Origin: Coriobacteriaceae bacterium
GTDB taxonomy: Bacteria > Actinomycetota > Coriobacteriia > Coriobacteriales > Coriobacteriaceae
Direction: 5' to 3'
Assembly (NCBI GenBank): GCA_025757745.1
Contig: CP107217.1
Location: 682,001-746,000, forward strand
DNA length: 64,000 nt
The first letter of the stretch is position 1, and the number at the start of each line of letters is the position of its first letter. Below are positions 24,356-33,537 of the stretch, in pieces. Position numbers and translations under genes: made by a program. The notes beneath the pieces are model-generated. The model did no database searches. It was not told the DNA's origin and saw only the letters and a list, made by a program, of their open reading frames with translations.

Positions 24356-25576
24356 ATGCATCTAGCCCGCCGCGCCTGGTGCCGAACGTATCAAACGGTT
24401 TTTCGCATCGCATTGCCGGTGCTGCCCTATACCGAGCCACGCATTTTAGAGCACGCTGAGGAAGTGCCCGCAGTGCTTCAAAAGCGTTCAATACACCATG
24501 TTCTTATCGTGACAGATCCCGGCATTGCCCGTCTGGGGCTCACGGCACCGCTCGAGACAGCGCTCGCGTCCAAGGGAATTAGCGCTGCGGTCTATGCCGA
24601 AACACGTGCGAACCCCACGGTCTCAAACGTGGAGGAAGCGGCATCTCTGTATCGAGAGAGCACCTGGCAGGCCATTATCGGCTTTGGCGGCGGTTCGGCC
24701 ATGGACTGCGCCAAGGGCGTGGGCGCGCGCATCGCGCAGCCAAAGAAGCCCATCAACAAGATGCGCGGCCTGTTGCGTATCCATCGTCGCCTGCCGCCGC
24801 TCATCGCCGTTCCCACCACGGCGGGCACGGGAAGCGAGGTCACGCTTGCAGCGGTAATTACCGACGACGAGACGCACTACAAGTATCCCATTAACGACTT
24901 TGTGCTGATCCCGCGCTTTGCGGTGCACGACCCCGAGTTTACGCGCGGCCTGCCCGCCTCCATTACGGGGCAAACGGGCATGGACGCCCTGACGCATGCC
25001 GTCGAGGCCTTTATCGGGCGCAGCACCACGCCCTATACGCGCAAGATGGCGCGCCAGGCGGTGCAGCTCATCCACGACAATTTGCTCGAGGCCTATGAGT
25101 GCGGTGGCAACATGCGTGCGCGCCGCAATATGCTTTCGGCGGCGTATAAAGCGGGCGTTGCCTTTACGCGCTCTTATGTTGGATACGTCCATGCCATCGC
25201 GCACAGCCTGGGCGGGCGTTACGGGATTCCCCACGGCTTGGCCAACGCCATCATCCTGCCGCACATGCTTCGCGCCTATGGCGAAGCTGCTGCTCCCAAG
25301 CTCGCCGATCTCGCCCGCATGGCCGGCATTGCGCCGGCTAATGCGCTGGACAACGTGGCTGCTGAGGCCTTTATCGATTGGGTCGACCGCATGAACGCCG
25401 CCTTGGGCATACCCAAATATGTGACGGGCATTCGCCGCTCCGATATTCCACAAATGGCGGCCCATGCCGATGCCGAGGCCAATCCGCTATACCCCGTTCC
25501 GCTTCTAATGGACCGTTTGGAGCTCGAGCGTATGTACGAGGTCGTCGCGGGTGGTATGTTTGAGGGCGAGAATTAG
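24356..25576 (+). CDS. Iron-containing alcohol dehydrogenase
   Basis: 406 residues from ATG 24356, behind AAGGAG. Family III alcohol dehydrogenase motifs are visible: GFGGGSAMDCAKGVG (NAD(P)-binding), TTAGTGSEVTLAAVI, GQTGMDALTHAVEAFI and GYVHAIAHSLGGRYGIPHGLANAI, which supplies metal-binding histidines. It interconverts alcohols and aldehydes; the substrate cannot be assigned. The adjacent aldehyde dehydrogenase, 8 bases downstream, suggests a joint alcohol-aldehyde-acid pathway or ethanol-type fermentation branch. Confidence 0.92.
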   Translation: MHLARRAWCRTYQTVFRIALPVLPYTEPRILEHAEEVPAVLQKRSIHHVLIVTDPGIARLGLTAPLETALASKGISAAVYAETRANPTVSNVEEAASLYRESTWQAIIGFGGGSAMDCAKGVGARIAQPKKPINKMRGLLRIHRRLPPLIAVPTTAGTGSEVTLAAVITDDETHYKYPINDFVLIPRFAVHDPEFTRGLPASITGQTGMDALTHAVEAFIGRSTTPYTRKMARQAVQLIHDNLLEAYECGGNMRARRNMLSAAYKAGVAFTRSYVGYVHAIAHSLGGRYGIPHGLANAIILPHMLRAYGEAAAPKLADLARMAGIAPANALDNVAAEAFIDWVDRMNAALGIPKYVTGIRRSDIPQMAAHADAEANPLYPVPLLMDRLELERMYEVVAGGMFEGEN

Positions 25577-25584
25577 GAGGGTCC

Positions 25585-26964
25585 ATGAACACCGAGGAAA
25601 TTGCGCGCATCGTCGGCGATCAGCGCGCCTACTTTAAGACACACGCCACGTTTGATGTCGATGCTCGACGTCGTGCGCTCGTGAGTTTACGCGATGCGGT
25701 GCGGGCCCACGAGGCCGATATTGCCCATGCGCTCAAGACCGATTTGGGAAAGTCGCATGACGAGGCGTATATGTGCGAGATCGGCACCTCGCTTTCCGAG
25801 ATTCGTTATCAGATTGCGCATGTGGCTCGATGGAGTCGCTCGCGCCTGCGTCCGTGTGACCTCGCCAACGCCGTGAGTGTGTGCAAGACGCAGTCCGTGC
25901 CCTATGGCGTCACACTCATCATGGCTCCGTGGAACTACCCGTTTTTGCTAACGCTCGAGCCGCTTGCCGGCGCCCTTGCCGCGGGCAATACCGTGGTCAT
26001 CAAGCCGAGTGCCTATGCTCCGGCATCGAGCGCGGTGCTCAGGCAGATTTGCGAGGAAGCATTTGATCCGCGCCTGGTGACGGTTGTAGAAGGCGGCCGT
26101 GCCGAGAACGAAGCACTGCTCGATGAGTGCTGGGACAAGATTTTCTTTACCGGTAGCGTTCCGGTCGGCAAGCTCGTCATGGAGCGCGCAAGTAAAAACC
26201 TGACGCCCGTGACGCTTGAGCTGGGCGGAAAGAGCCCCTGCATTGTGGATGCCACGGCAAACTTAAAAGTCGCGGCACGGCGCATCGCCTTTGGTAAATG
26301 GCTCAACGTGGGGCAGACCTGCGTGGCGCCCGACTACCTGCTGGTCGATACGCGCGTACACGATGAGCTGTTGGGCCTCATCAGGGAGGAGACCCGTCGC
26401 ATGTTTGGCGAGCATCCGCTCGACAACGAGGATTACGGTCATATCGTCAACGCCAAGCATTTTGCGCGCGTGCGCGGGCTGATCGATCCCTATAAGGTTG
26501 TGCTTGGAGGTACCGCGCGCGAGTCGTCGCTCAAGATTGAGCCGACGATTCTAGACGGCGTGACCCCCGATGACGCCGTAATGCAGGAGGAGATTTTCGG
26601 CCCCATCTTGCCGGTGCTGACGTTTGAGAGCCTAGACGAGGCAGAGACGTTTATTGCGGATCGTCCGACGCCGCTAGCTCTGTATATCTTTAGCCAGGAC
26701 CATGCGGCTCAGCAACGCTTTGTGCGTTACGTGCCCTTTGGCGGCGGCTGCGTCAACGACACGATCATGCATCTGGCTACGAGCCATATGGGCTTTGGCG
26801 GCATGGGCGCGAGCGGTATGGGGCAGTACCATGGCCGCGAGAGCTTCGATACGTTTAGTCACAAGAAGAGCATCGTGAACAAGGCAACCTGGCTCGACGT
26901 GCCATTCCGCTATGCTCCTTACGCAAGCTGGAAGCACAAGTTCGTGCGCATGTTTGTGCATTAG
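25585..26964 (+). CDS. Aldehyde dehydrogenase (class 3-like)
   Basis: 459 residues from ATG 25585, behind TAGGAGGGTCC. The short length and FGGMGASGMGQYHGRESFDTFSHKKSI near the C-terminus fit the ALDH3/fatty-aldehyde branch. Catalytic elements are the general base Glu in TLELGGKSPCIV and the nucleophile Cys in NVGQTCVAPDYLL; the cofactor region is APWNYPFLLTLEPLAGALAAG. It oxidises an aldehyde to the acid with NAD(P)+. It is cotranscribed with the alcohol dehydrogenase; the two probably share a substrate chain. Confidence 0.92.
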   Translation: MNTEEIARIVGDQRAYFKTHATFDVDARRRALVSLRDAVRAHEADIAHALKTDLGKSHDEAYMCEIGTSLSEIRYQIAHVARWSRSRLRPCDLANAVSVCKTQSVPYGVTLIMAPWNYPFLLTLEPLAGALAAGNTVVIKPSAYAPASSAVLRQICEEAFDPRLVTVVEGGRAENEALLDECWDKIFFTGSVPVGKLVMERASKNLTPVTLELGGKSPCIVDATANLKVAARRIAFGKWLNVGQTCVAPDYLLVDTRVHDELLGLIREETRRMFGEHPLDNEDYGHIVNAKHFARVRGLIDPYKVVLGGTARESSLKIEPTILDGVTPDDAVMQEEIFGPILPVLTFESLDEAETFIADRPTPLALYIFSQDHAAQQRFVRYVPFGGGCVNDTIMHLATSHMGFGGMGASGMGQYHGRESFDTFSHKKSIVNKATWLDVPFRYAPYASWKHKFVRMFVH

Positions 26965-26991
26965 AATCAGATGACATAGGGATAAACAAAG

Positions 26992-27026
26992 TGGCCGTCC
27001 CCGCGTAAGCGAAGACGGCCATTTCT
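26992..27026 (+). terminator. Terminator of the alcohol/aldehyde dehydrogenase operon
   Basis: TGGCCGTC / GACGGCCA stem followed by TTTCTC. Confidence 0.7.
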
Positions 27027-27228
27027 CACGATGAAAACGTGTATCGGAGTTGGCAAGACCCGCTGTCACGGGTGCCATCCGTGTTCCTATCTTATCTGCA
27101 AGCGTTCCGTTGCGCAAGCGTTGCGGCAAACGATTGAAAGACACGGACGGGGTGAATTTGTGTCCGCACGAACCCGTAGACTTCTCAACTATGTGGTGGA
27201 TACTCGCTAATCGGTGATGGAGGCGGTC

Positions 27229-27408
27229 ATGTTTGATGACGATGACCTGTTCAATCTGGTAGACGATCCGTTTGAGTGGGATTCGCTGCTCGATGACGAT
27301 GAGTTGGAGCAGGACCGCAAAAAGCAAAAGGATAAGAACGCCCGGGGTAAAGGTTCGAATAAAAAGGACAAGCGCCGCCGAGGTCTGTTCGGTGGGCTCT
27401 TTGGGTAA
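27229..27408 (+). CDS. Small charged protein with GLFGGLFG tail
   Basis: 59 residues. The ATG at 27229 follows GGAGG by five bases, an almost ideal ribosome site, which is the main reason to accept the gene. The N-terminal half is acidic (MFDDDDLFNLVDDPFEWD, LDDDELEQD). The second half is basic (RKKQKDKNARGKGSNKKDKRRR) and ends in GLFGGLFG. Such a bipolar peptide could bind nucleic acid or membrane, but no family is recognised. It sits upstream of the phosphoesterase gene, 66 bases apart. Confidence 0.55.
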   Translation: MFDDDDLFNLVDDPFEWDSLLDDDELEQDRKKQKDKNARGKGSNKKDKRRRGLFGGLFG

Positions 27409-27474
27409 TTGTCGCATCGCTGCGTCTGTATACTAGACAGGTCTTATACGCGTTGCGAAATGAGGACAGAGACG

Positions 27475-28020
27475 ATGATGTGGTTTACCGCCGACCTGCA
27501 CCTGGGCGATACGAATATCCTGCACGACATGGATCGACCGTTTGACTCGGTCGAGGAGATGAACCGCCGTGTCATCGATGCCATCAACGAGTGCGTGGCT
27601 GTGGACGACCGCCTTTATGTCCTGGGAGACTTTACGTATCGATTGCCCATGGTGGAGGCGGTGCGCCTGCGCGAGCGCATCGAATGTCAGAACGTAACGC
27701 TCATCTGCGGTAACCATGACGGCGACTGGGAAGATCCAGACGCGCCGCACATTTGGGATGAGGTGCGCGATTATCTGGAGGTCGCCCCCGGTTACGCTAA
27801 GGGCCATCGCCTGGTAATGAGCCATTACCCCATGCTCAGCTGGAACGGCAAGGCGCGTGGCGCCATCATGTTGCACGGGCATATCCACAGCAGGGGAGAC
27901 CGCACCAACGCGCGCAACCGCGATCGCGAGCGCCCCATCTTTCGCTATGATGTCGGCCTCGATGCCAACGAGTACAAGCCCGTAAGCCGTGACCAAATCC
28001 TAGGCTTCTTTGGACTGTAG
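27475..28020 (+). CDS. Small calcineurin-like metallophosphoesterase
   Basis: 181 residues from ATG 27475, behind GAGGA. Dinuclear metal motifs are complete: ADLHLGD, VLGDF, CGNHDGD, MSHYPM and HGHIHS. The compact length matches the YfcE/phage-associated phosphoesterase group. It hydrolyses phosphoesters, but the substrate (nucleotide, RNA end or other) cannot be read from the sequence. A terminator follows directly at 28041. Confidence 0.85.
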   Translation: MMWFTADLHLGDTNILHDMDRPFDSVEEMNRRVIDAINECVAVDDRLYVLGDFTYRLPMVEAVRLRERIECQNVTLICGNHDGDWEDPDAPHIWDEVRDYLEVAPGYAKGHRLVMSHYPMLSWNGKARGAIMLHGHIHSRGDRTNARNRDRERPIFRYDVGLDANEYKPVSRDQILGFFGL

Positions 28021-28040
28021 CTGTAAGTGCAGGTAGAATG

Positions 28041-28075
28041 AACGCGCCGCGCGGATGGTCTGTGCGGCGCGTTTC
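28041..28075 (+). terminator. Terminator between the phosphoesterase and licT genes
   Basis: AACGCGCCGC / GCGGCGCGTT stem followed by TCAG. The T-run is short. Confidence 0.6.
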
Positions 28076-28093
28076 AGTAGGAGCGATGAATCC

Positions 28094-28930
28094 ATGAGGG
28101 CTATCCAGCGCATTAACCATAACGCTGCCATCTGCGAAGACGGCGCGGGGCGTCAGCTTATCGCGCTGGGTCGTGGTATCGGCTTTGGCGATATGTCGCA
28201 TGAGGTCGACCTGGATGTCATCACGCGTACCTTTTACGGCATTGATTCAAAGTACCTGGCGTTTATCGATGAGGTCGATCCCGAGGTGCTGGAGTTTTCT
28301 GCTCAGCTGGCCGATATCGCGACCGGACAGCTTTCGTACGAATTGAGTCCTAACCTTCCCATTACATTGGCAGACCATATTCAGTTTGCCATTAAGCGTG
28401 CCCGCGAACACATGGTGGTGTCGTTGCCGCTTGAGCGCGATCTTGAGCAGCTGCATCCCATCGAATACCGCTTGGGCGAGCTGGCTGTTCGCGGTATCCA
28501 GAAGAGCTTTCATGTGCGCATGCCCCGAAGCGAGGCCGCGGGCATTGCCATGTCGATTGTCAACGCATCGGTTAAGCCGAGCGAGCGGCGCGTGCTTGCC
28601 GAGCAGCACGAGGAGCGACTGCTCGATATGACGGTCGCGATTATTCAAGAAGAGTTGGGTGTGACGGTCGATCGCTCGTCGTTCGCCTTTGCCCGCTTTG
28701 CCACTCATGTGCGCTATCTGCTCGACCGCGTGGCAAAGAAAGAGCCGATCGATACCGAGAACTCCGGTCTTTACGACGTGCTCGTGGAGCAGTATCCGGC
28801 GGCATCGCGTTGCGCTCACCGTGTCGACGATCTGATTCAAGAGACCTTTGGCGAGCCATTGGCCCAAGAGGAGCTCGTCTATCTGATCATGCATGTGAAT
28901 CGCGTGACTTCTGTCCACTCGGATAAATAG
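28094..28930 (+). CDS. licT: LicT/BglG-family transcriptional antiterminator
   Basis: 278 residues from ATG 28094, which gives the usual family opening MRAIQRINHNAAI; AGGAG lies 13 bases upstream. The N-terminal RNA-binding CAT domain is at about residues 1-57. PRD1 follows at about 65-165 and PRD2 at about 170-278, with phosphorylatable histidines in DHIQFAI, LHPIEYRLGE, ATHVRYLLDR and LIMHVNRV. When unphosphorylated by its cognate PTS it should bind an RNA antiterminator in the leader of the following PTS gene and prevent termination. That leader is visible at 29038-29131. Confidence 0.92.
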   Translation: MRAIQRINHNAAICEDGAGRQLIALGRGIGFGDMSHEVDLDVITRTFYGIDSKYLAFIDEVDPEVLEFSAQLADIATGQLSYELSPNLPITLADHIQFAIKRAREHMVVSLPLERDLEQLHPIEYRLGELAVRGIQKSFHVRMPRSEAAGIAMSIVNASVKPSERRVLAEQHEERLLDMTVAIIQEELGVTVDRSSFAFARFATHVRYLLDRVAKKEPIDTENSGLYDVLVEQYPAASRCAHRVDDLIQETFGEPLAQEELVYLIMHVNRVTSVHSDK

Positions 28931-29025
28931 GCTCTCTGGTATTTCCTTTCCGTCATGGCGACCGTTCGCGGGTCGTTTGCTACCGTTCGTCGGTAATCTG
29001 AGCCGCAACGAACGCATCTGCCGCA

Positions 29026-29131
29026 TATACTCGCCGTGTGTTGGGTGTTACTCACGGCGCAGCTCCGAGAGGCACTACCGATTCTGCCGAGGCCATAATT
29101 GGGTCTCTGTCGGTTGTGCGCGGGGCTTTTT
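29026..29131 (+). promoter_or_regulatory. Antiterminator (RAT) and terminator leader of the PTS operon
   Basis: A TATACT -10-like hexamer (29026-29031) precedes a RAT-like segment (about 29043-29079: GGTGTTACT ... GGCACTACC, compare TTGTTACT and GGCAAAACC in known RATs). Its 3' part overlaps a terminator: GCACTACCGA pairs with TCGGTTGTGC, GAGGCC with GGTCTC, followed by GCGGGGCTTTTT. The two folds exclude each other, as in LicT/BglG control. The rest of the 339-base gap up to 29270 shows no further gene. Confidence 0.7.
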
Positions 29132-29269
29132 CATGTCGATCCACCCGGGAATCACATGCAAATCAATCTCTTGCCAACTGATGTCGCGCGCTGCGCAGGC
29201 GCGAGCGGAATTGTGCGTCTTGGTGCCGTGAAGTCCCACGGCCTTTAGTTGGAAGAGAAGGGATTCGAC

Positions 29270-30718
29270 ATGGCTGTCGATAACAAGAAGATTGCCGAGG
29301 ACGTGCTTGCTGCCGTCGGCGGCGCCTCCAATGTGACGAACGCGACGCACTGCATGACCCGCCTGCGTCTGAACCTCAAGGATCAGTCCATTCCCAATGA
29401 CGATGAAGTAAAGAAGATCAAGGGCGTGCTGGGTGCACAGTGGTCTGGCGGCCAGTATCAGGTCATCATTGGCCAGAACGTGCCGAAGGTCTATGACGCC
29501 GCCATTGCGCTGGGCGTCAAGGGCGAAGGCTCCATTGACGAGAACCTCGATGACGGCATCAAGGAGCCACTGACGGTCAAGACTGCAGGCAAGAAGGCCC
29601 TTAACTACCTGTCCAAGACAATGTGCATGACGATCCCCATTATCATGGGCGCCGCCATGTTCCGCACACTTGCCGTACTTTGCGGCGACGGCATGCTCGG
29701 TATCTGGTCTGCTGATTCCGACATCTACAACTTCTTCTACAACTGGATTTACAACGCAGGCTATTATTTCCTCCCTGTTTATCTGGGTTGGGCTGCCGCA
29801 AAGCAGCTCGGCTGCAGCCAGCCGCTCGGCATGATGCTCGGCGGCGTGCTCATTGCCCCTGAGTTCATGACGCTGGTCAACGCTGCGGCGGATTCGGGTG
29901 CTACGACCACGATGGTTTACGGCGTGCTCCCGGCTCAGCTGAACAACTATTCTGCGACCGTGCTCCCCATGCTGCTGTCTATGCCGGTGCTGATGGTCGT
30001 CGAGAAGTTCATGAAGAAGATCATCCCCGACATGCTCTCCACGGTGTTTGTGCCCGTGTGCACCATGGCTGTGATGACCCCCGTTTCCCTGTGCGCCCTA
30101 GCTCCGATTGGTTCCATTCTGGGCGACCTGGTCGGCAACTTTATGTTCGGCCTCGGAAACGCTGGCGGCATCGTCACGATCCTCTCCCTCGTCGCCATTG
30201 CTGCGCTTTGGGAGTTCCTGGTTATGACCGGTATGCACCAGGTTCTGATTGCCCTCGGCATTGTGCAGGTGCTCACCTCAGGGTCTGACTCCTGCGTTAT
30301 GGTCGCGGGTGCTATCGCTCAGTTCGCCACGTGGGGCATGGCCTTCGGTGCCTTCCTGCGCCTTAAGGAGGTCGACGAAAAGGGCGCTATGCTTGGTTTC
30401 TCGCTCTCCGGCATTGTCGGTGGCGTGACGGAGCCCGCGCTGTATGGCTGCGGCTTTAAGTATACTCGCTGCCTGGGTGCCATGGTCGCGGGCGGCGCTA
30501 TCGGCGGCCTGATCGCGGCTCTCACTAATGTGACCACGTATGTTTTGGGCGCAACTAATATCCTTGGTATTACAGGTTATGTTGCAGGCGGAACTGCTAA
30601 TCTCGTATGGGGCTGCGTTGCATCGGGCACTGCATTTGTTGCCGCCGCTGCCATCGCCTACTTCTTTGGCTTTACCAAGGAGCAGCTCGACGAAGACGCT
30701 GCTGCCGCCAAAGCCTAA
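29270..30718 (+). CDS. PTS EIIBC component, beta-glucoside/glucose superfamily
   Basis: 482 residues from ATG 29270, behind AGAAGGGATTCGAC. The EIIB domain at about residues 1-85 carries the phosphocysteine in NATHCMTRLRL. The EIIC domain from about residue 105 has about ten membrane segments and the conserved GGVTEPALYGCGFKY motif. No EIIA domain is present, so EIIA must come from elsewhere. It imports and phosphorylates a sugar. The LicT control and ChbG deacetylase gene downstream point to a beta-glucoside or N-acetylglucosamine disaccharide; this is an inference. Confidence 0.9.
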   Translation: MAVDNKKIAEDVLAAVGGASNVTNATHCMTRLRLNLKDQSIPNDDEVKKIKGVLGAQWSGGQYQVIIGQNVPKVYDAAIALGVKGEGSIDENLDDGIKEPLTVKTAGKKALNYLSKTMCMTIPIIMGAAMFRTLAVLCGDGMLGIWSADSDIYNFFYNWIYNAGYYFLPVYLGWAAAKQLGCSQPLGMMLGGVLIAPEFMTLVNAAADSGATTTMVYGVLPAQLNNYSATVLPMLLSMPVLMVVEKFMKKIIPDMLSTVFVPVCTMAVMTPVSLCALAPIGSILGDLVGNFMFGLGNAGGIVTILSLVAIAALWEFLVMTGMHQVLIALGIVQVLTSGSDSCVMVAGAIAQFATWGMAFGAFLRLKEVDEKGAMLGFSLSGIVGGVTEPALYGCGFKYTRCLGAMVAGGAIGGLIAALTNVTTYVLGATNILGITGYVAGGTANLVWGCVASGTAFVAAAAIAYFFGFTKEQLDEDAAAAKA

Positions 30719-30745
30719 AGCATCCGTTCGGTAGGACAATTATCT

Positions 30746-30777
30746 GGGGCACTTGGCTGCGCTTCAAGTGTCCCTTT
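30746..30777 (+). terminator. Partial terminator between the PTS gene and chbG
   Basis: GGGGCACTT / AAGTGTCCC stem with TTT, inside the 77-base gap. It may reduce but not abolish read-through into chbG. Confidence 0.55.
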
Positions 30778-30795
30778 CCGTAGATGGGGGTCAAT

Positions 30796-31560
30796 ATGAA
30801 GCAATTGCTCATTCGTGCCGACGATATCGGTTATTCGTATGCCGTTAACCTGGGGATTGCCCGCAGTATCAATGAGGGCCTGGTGCGCTCGGCGGGACTT
30901 ATGCCCAATATGCCCGAGGCCGAGCGTGGCTGGTCGCTCGTGGCGGATGTCGGCATTGCGGTGGGTCAGCACACCAACGTGTGCCTGGGCAAGCCGTGTG
31001 CCGACCCGGCGCTCATTCCGAGCATGCTCAACGAGAACGGCGAGTTCCATAGCAGCCGTACCTTCCGCGATCATTTTAAGCGCGGCGAGGAGTTGATAGA
31101 CTTCGACGAGGCCTGCATCGAGATCCGCGCGCAGCATGACCGCTTTGTCGAGATCGTGGGCCGCGAGCCCGATTACTTTGAGGCCCATGCCGTCATGAGC
31201 AAAAACCTTAACCGGGCGATCTCGGCGGTTGCTCAGGAGCTGGGCCTTAAGGAGCAAAAGGCGAGCTTCGACCCCGCGGCTGTGGTGCATTGCGGAGATA
31301 CTGATCTGCGCATGGTGATGCGCTCGATGGAGCCGGGCTACGAGCCCAAAGAGGCAATCATGCAGACGGTTCGCGAGATGGTGGACGGCGAGACGGTCGT
31401 CTTTGTGTGCCATCCGGGCTATCTCGATCGTTTTATCCTGGAGAACAGCTCGCTCACTACCGACCGCACCAAGGAAGTCGATGCGCTGATCGACCCCGAG
31501 CTTCGCACTTGGCTTGAGTCTCAACCTGATCTTCGCCTGATCGACTACCGCGACCTGTAA
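30796..31560 (+). CDS. chbG: ChbG/YdjC-family carbohydrate deacetylase
   Basis: 254 residues from ATG 30796, behind GGGGGT. The YdjC-type opening LIRADDIGYSYAVNLGI contains the metal-binding Asp pair. Further metal and substrate residues are in GQHTNVCLGKP and DYFEAHAVM, and the late histidine in VFVCHPGYLD. It should remove an acetyl group from a phosphorylated or free N-acetylglucosamine disaccharide such as chitobiose. Its place behind the PTS gene suggests the imported sugar is acetylated. Confidence 0.88.
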   Translation: MKQLLIRADDIGYSYAVNLGIARSINEGLVRSAGLMPNMPEAERGWSLVADVGIAVGQHTNVCLGKPCADPALIPSMLNENGEFHSSRTFRDHFKRGEELIDFDEACIEIRAQHDRFVEIVGREPDYFEAHAVMSKNLNRAISAVAQELGLKEQKASFDPAAVVHCGDTDLRMVMRSMEPGYEPKEAIMQTVREMVDGETVVFVCHPGYLDRFILENSSLTTDRTKEVDALIDPELRTWLESQPDLRLIDYRDL

Positions 31561-31570
31561 GGACCCAAGT

Positions 31571-31606
31571 CACCACAAAGGGGACAGTCGCCTTTGTGGT
31601 GGTTCT
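31571..31606 (+). terminator. Hairpin after chbG
   Basis: Perfect CACCACAAAGG / CCTTTGTGGTG stem ten bases after the stop codon, with a weak T-run. Confidence 0.65.
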
Positions 31607-31699
31607 GGCGCCGTTGCCATTATGGCGGCGGCGTCTTTTTTGTCCGTGCGGCGCGGTAGAGTGTAGGCGGTTGAAATTTGCGTCCATCGAGGAGCTGCC

Positions 31700-33457
31700 A
31701 TGAACGAGATCAAGTGCCCGCATTGCGGCGAAGTTTTTAAGGTCGATGCGTCCGGTTATGCGGATATCGTCAAGCAGGTGCGCGATGCCGAGTTCTCGCG
31801 CGACCTGGATGAGCGCGTGAAGGCGGTCCAGCGCGAGGGCGAGCAGGCACTGGAGCTTGAGCGCTCGCGCTCGACGGCTGCTTTGCAAAAGGCAGAGTCT
31901 CAGCGCGACGCTCAGCTTGTCGAGCAGAAGAACGCTGCAGCTCAGCAGCTGGCACAAGAGGTTGCCAAGCGCGACGCTGAGCTTGCCGAGCTGCGCGCCA
32001 AGCTCGAAGGCGCTGCCGCAGAGCGCGAGAGTGCAAGTCAGCGCGCGGCGGTTGAGGCCCGTTCCGATGCTCAAAAGGAGAATGCCGAGCTTCAGCGCGA
32101 GATCGACAATTTACGTGCGCAGTTGGAGCGCAAAGATGATGAAGCCAGGCTTGCCGAGGCGGCGGCACGCAATGCTGCTCAAAACGACCTGTCCGCGCGC
32201 GACGCTCAGATTGCCGAGCTGCAGGCCAGGATCGCCGCGGCGGACAAGGCCCAGGAGATGGCGCTTGCCGCCGCCGCGGCAGAGTCGCAGCGTGAGCTCG
32301 ATGCCGCTCGCAGCGAGGCCGAGCGCGCGCTTACTGACTATCGCGCGAAGGTGCAAGAGAAGTTTTCCGCCGCAAAGGCTCAGTCCGAGCAAGAGGCCGA
32401 GGGCCTGCGTGCCCAGCTGCGCGAGCAGGAACTGATGGCAAAAATGAACCTGTCAGAGGCGGTCGCCGCGGCGGAGCGAGAGCGCGACGAGGCGCGTGCG
32501 AAACTGACGAGTGAGTTGGCAGTGCGCGATTCGCGCGAGGAGCAGGCCAAGGCGGCGCATGAGCTCGAGCTTGCTCAAGCCAAGCGCGCGAGCGATGAAC
32601 TGATCCGCTACAAGGATGAAGAGATTGAGCGCCTTAAGGACATGAAGGTCCGCCTGTCCACCAAGATGGTGGGCGAGTCACTCGAGCAGCACTGCGAGAC
32701 CGAGTTCAATCGCCTGCGCATGACGGCGTTTCCTAACGCGTACTTCGAGAAAGATAACGATGCGTCCGAGGGTACCAAGGGCGACTTTATCTTCCGCGAG
32801 TGCGACGCAAGCGGCAACGAGGTCATTTCGATTATGTTCGAGATGAAAAACGAGAACGACGAGACCGCGACCAAGCATAAAAACGAGGACTTCTTTAAGA
32901 AACTCGATCACGATCGTCGCCAGAAAGGCTGTGAGTACGCGGTGCTCTGCACGCTGCTCGAGCCCGAGAGCGAGCTTTACAACGCGGGAATCGTGGACGT
33001 GAGCTATCGCTACGAGAAGATGTACGTGATTCGCCCGCAGTTCTTTATTCCCATGATCACGCTGCTGCGCAACGCCGCCATGGGTTCGCTGCGCTATAAG
33101 CAGGAGCTGGCGGAGTACAAACAGCAGAATATCGACGTCACGAACTTCGAAGCCAAGATGGAAAAGTTCAAGGACGGCTTCTCGCGCAACTATAACCTGG
33201 CGAGTAAGCAATTCGAGTCGGCGATCAAGGAAATCGATGCCGCCATCAAGCAGCTCGAGAAGACCAAGGACGATTTGCGCCGCAGCACCGAGAATCTGCG
33301 CCTGGCCCACAACAAGGCCGATGAGCTTACCATTCGCAAGCTCACTTGGGGCAACAAAACCATGAAGGCAGCGTTTGATGAGGCACGCGAGACCGCGTCG
33401 GAGACAGGCGATGAGCCCGCCGAGGCGGATTCGTATGAGGTCGAGGATGCCGAGTAG
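31700..33457 (+). CDS. DUF2130 coiled-coil protein with N-terminal zinc-finger-like motif
   Basis: 585 residues from ATG 31700, behind GGAGCTGCC. The N-terminus has CPHCGEVFKVD, one CxxC pair. Residues about 30-320 are Ala/Glu/Arg/Gln-rich heptads, a long coiled coil. Residues about 330-470 match DUF2130: MVGESLEQHCETEFNRLR, KGDFIFRECDASGNEVISIMFEMKNE, AVLCTLLEPESELYNAGIVD. This domain has the look of a PD-(D/E)xK-type nuclease fold (GDF...EMKNE), which is my inference. A second coiled coil and an acidic tail follow. The biochemical role is unknown. It is monocistronic with a strong terminator. Confidence 0.85.
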   Translation: MNEIKCPHCGEVFKVDASGYADIVKQVRDAEFSRDLDERVKAVQREGEQALELERSRSTAALQKAESQRDAQLVEQKNAAAQQLAQEVAKRDAELAELRAKLEGAAAERESASQRAAVEARSDAQKENAELQREIDNLRAQLERKDDEARLAEAAARNAAQNDLSARDAQIAELQARIAAADKAQEMALAAAAAESQRELDAARSEAERALTDYRAKVQEKFSAAKAQSEQEAEGLRAQLREQELMAKMNLSEAVAAAERERDEARAKLTSELAVRDSREEQAKAAHELELAQAKRASDELIRYKDEEIERLKDMKVRLSTKMVGESLEQHCETEFNRLRMTAFPNAYFEKDNDASEGTKGDFIFRECDASGNEVISIMFEMKNENDETATKHKNEDFFKKLDHDRRQKGCEYAVLCTLLEPESELYNAGIVDVSYRYEKMYVIRPQFFIPMITLLRNAAMGSLRYKQELAEYKQQNIDVTNFEAKMEKFKDGFSRNYNLASKQFESAIKEIDAAIKQLEKTKDDLRRSTENLRLAHNKADELTIRKLTWGNKTMKAAFDEARETASETGDEPAEADSYEVEDAE

Positions 33458-33476
33458 AGGATAGCGTATCGCGCAA

Positions 33477-33519
33477 AAAGCGGGGCCGCTGGCGATGTTG
33501 CCAGCGGCCCCGTTTTATT
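33477..33519. terminator. Terminator between the convergent DUF2130 and helicase genes
   Basis: Perfect 12-bp stem (CGGGGCCGCTGG / CCAGCGGCCCCG) with T-rich flanks on both strands (TTTTATTC on the plus, CTTTTTGCG on the minus). Confidence 0.8.
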
Positions 33520-33537
33520 CCGTTCCAGTTTGTTTGG

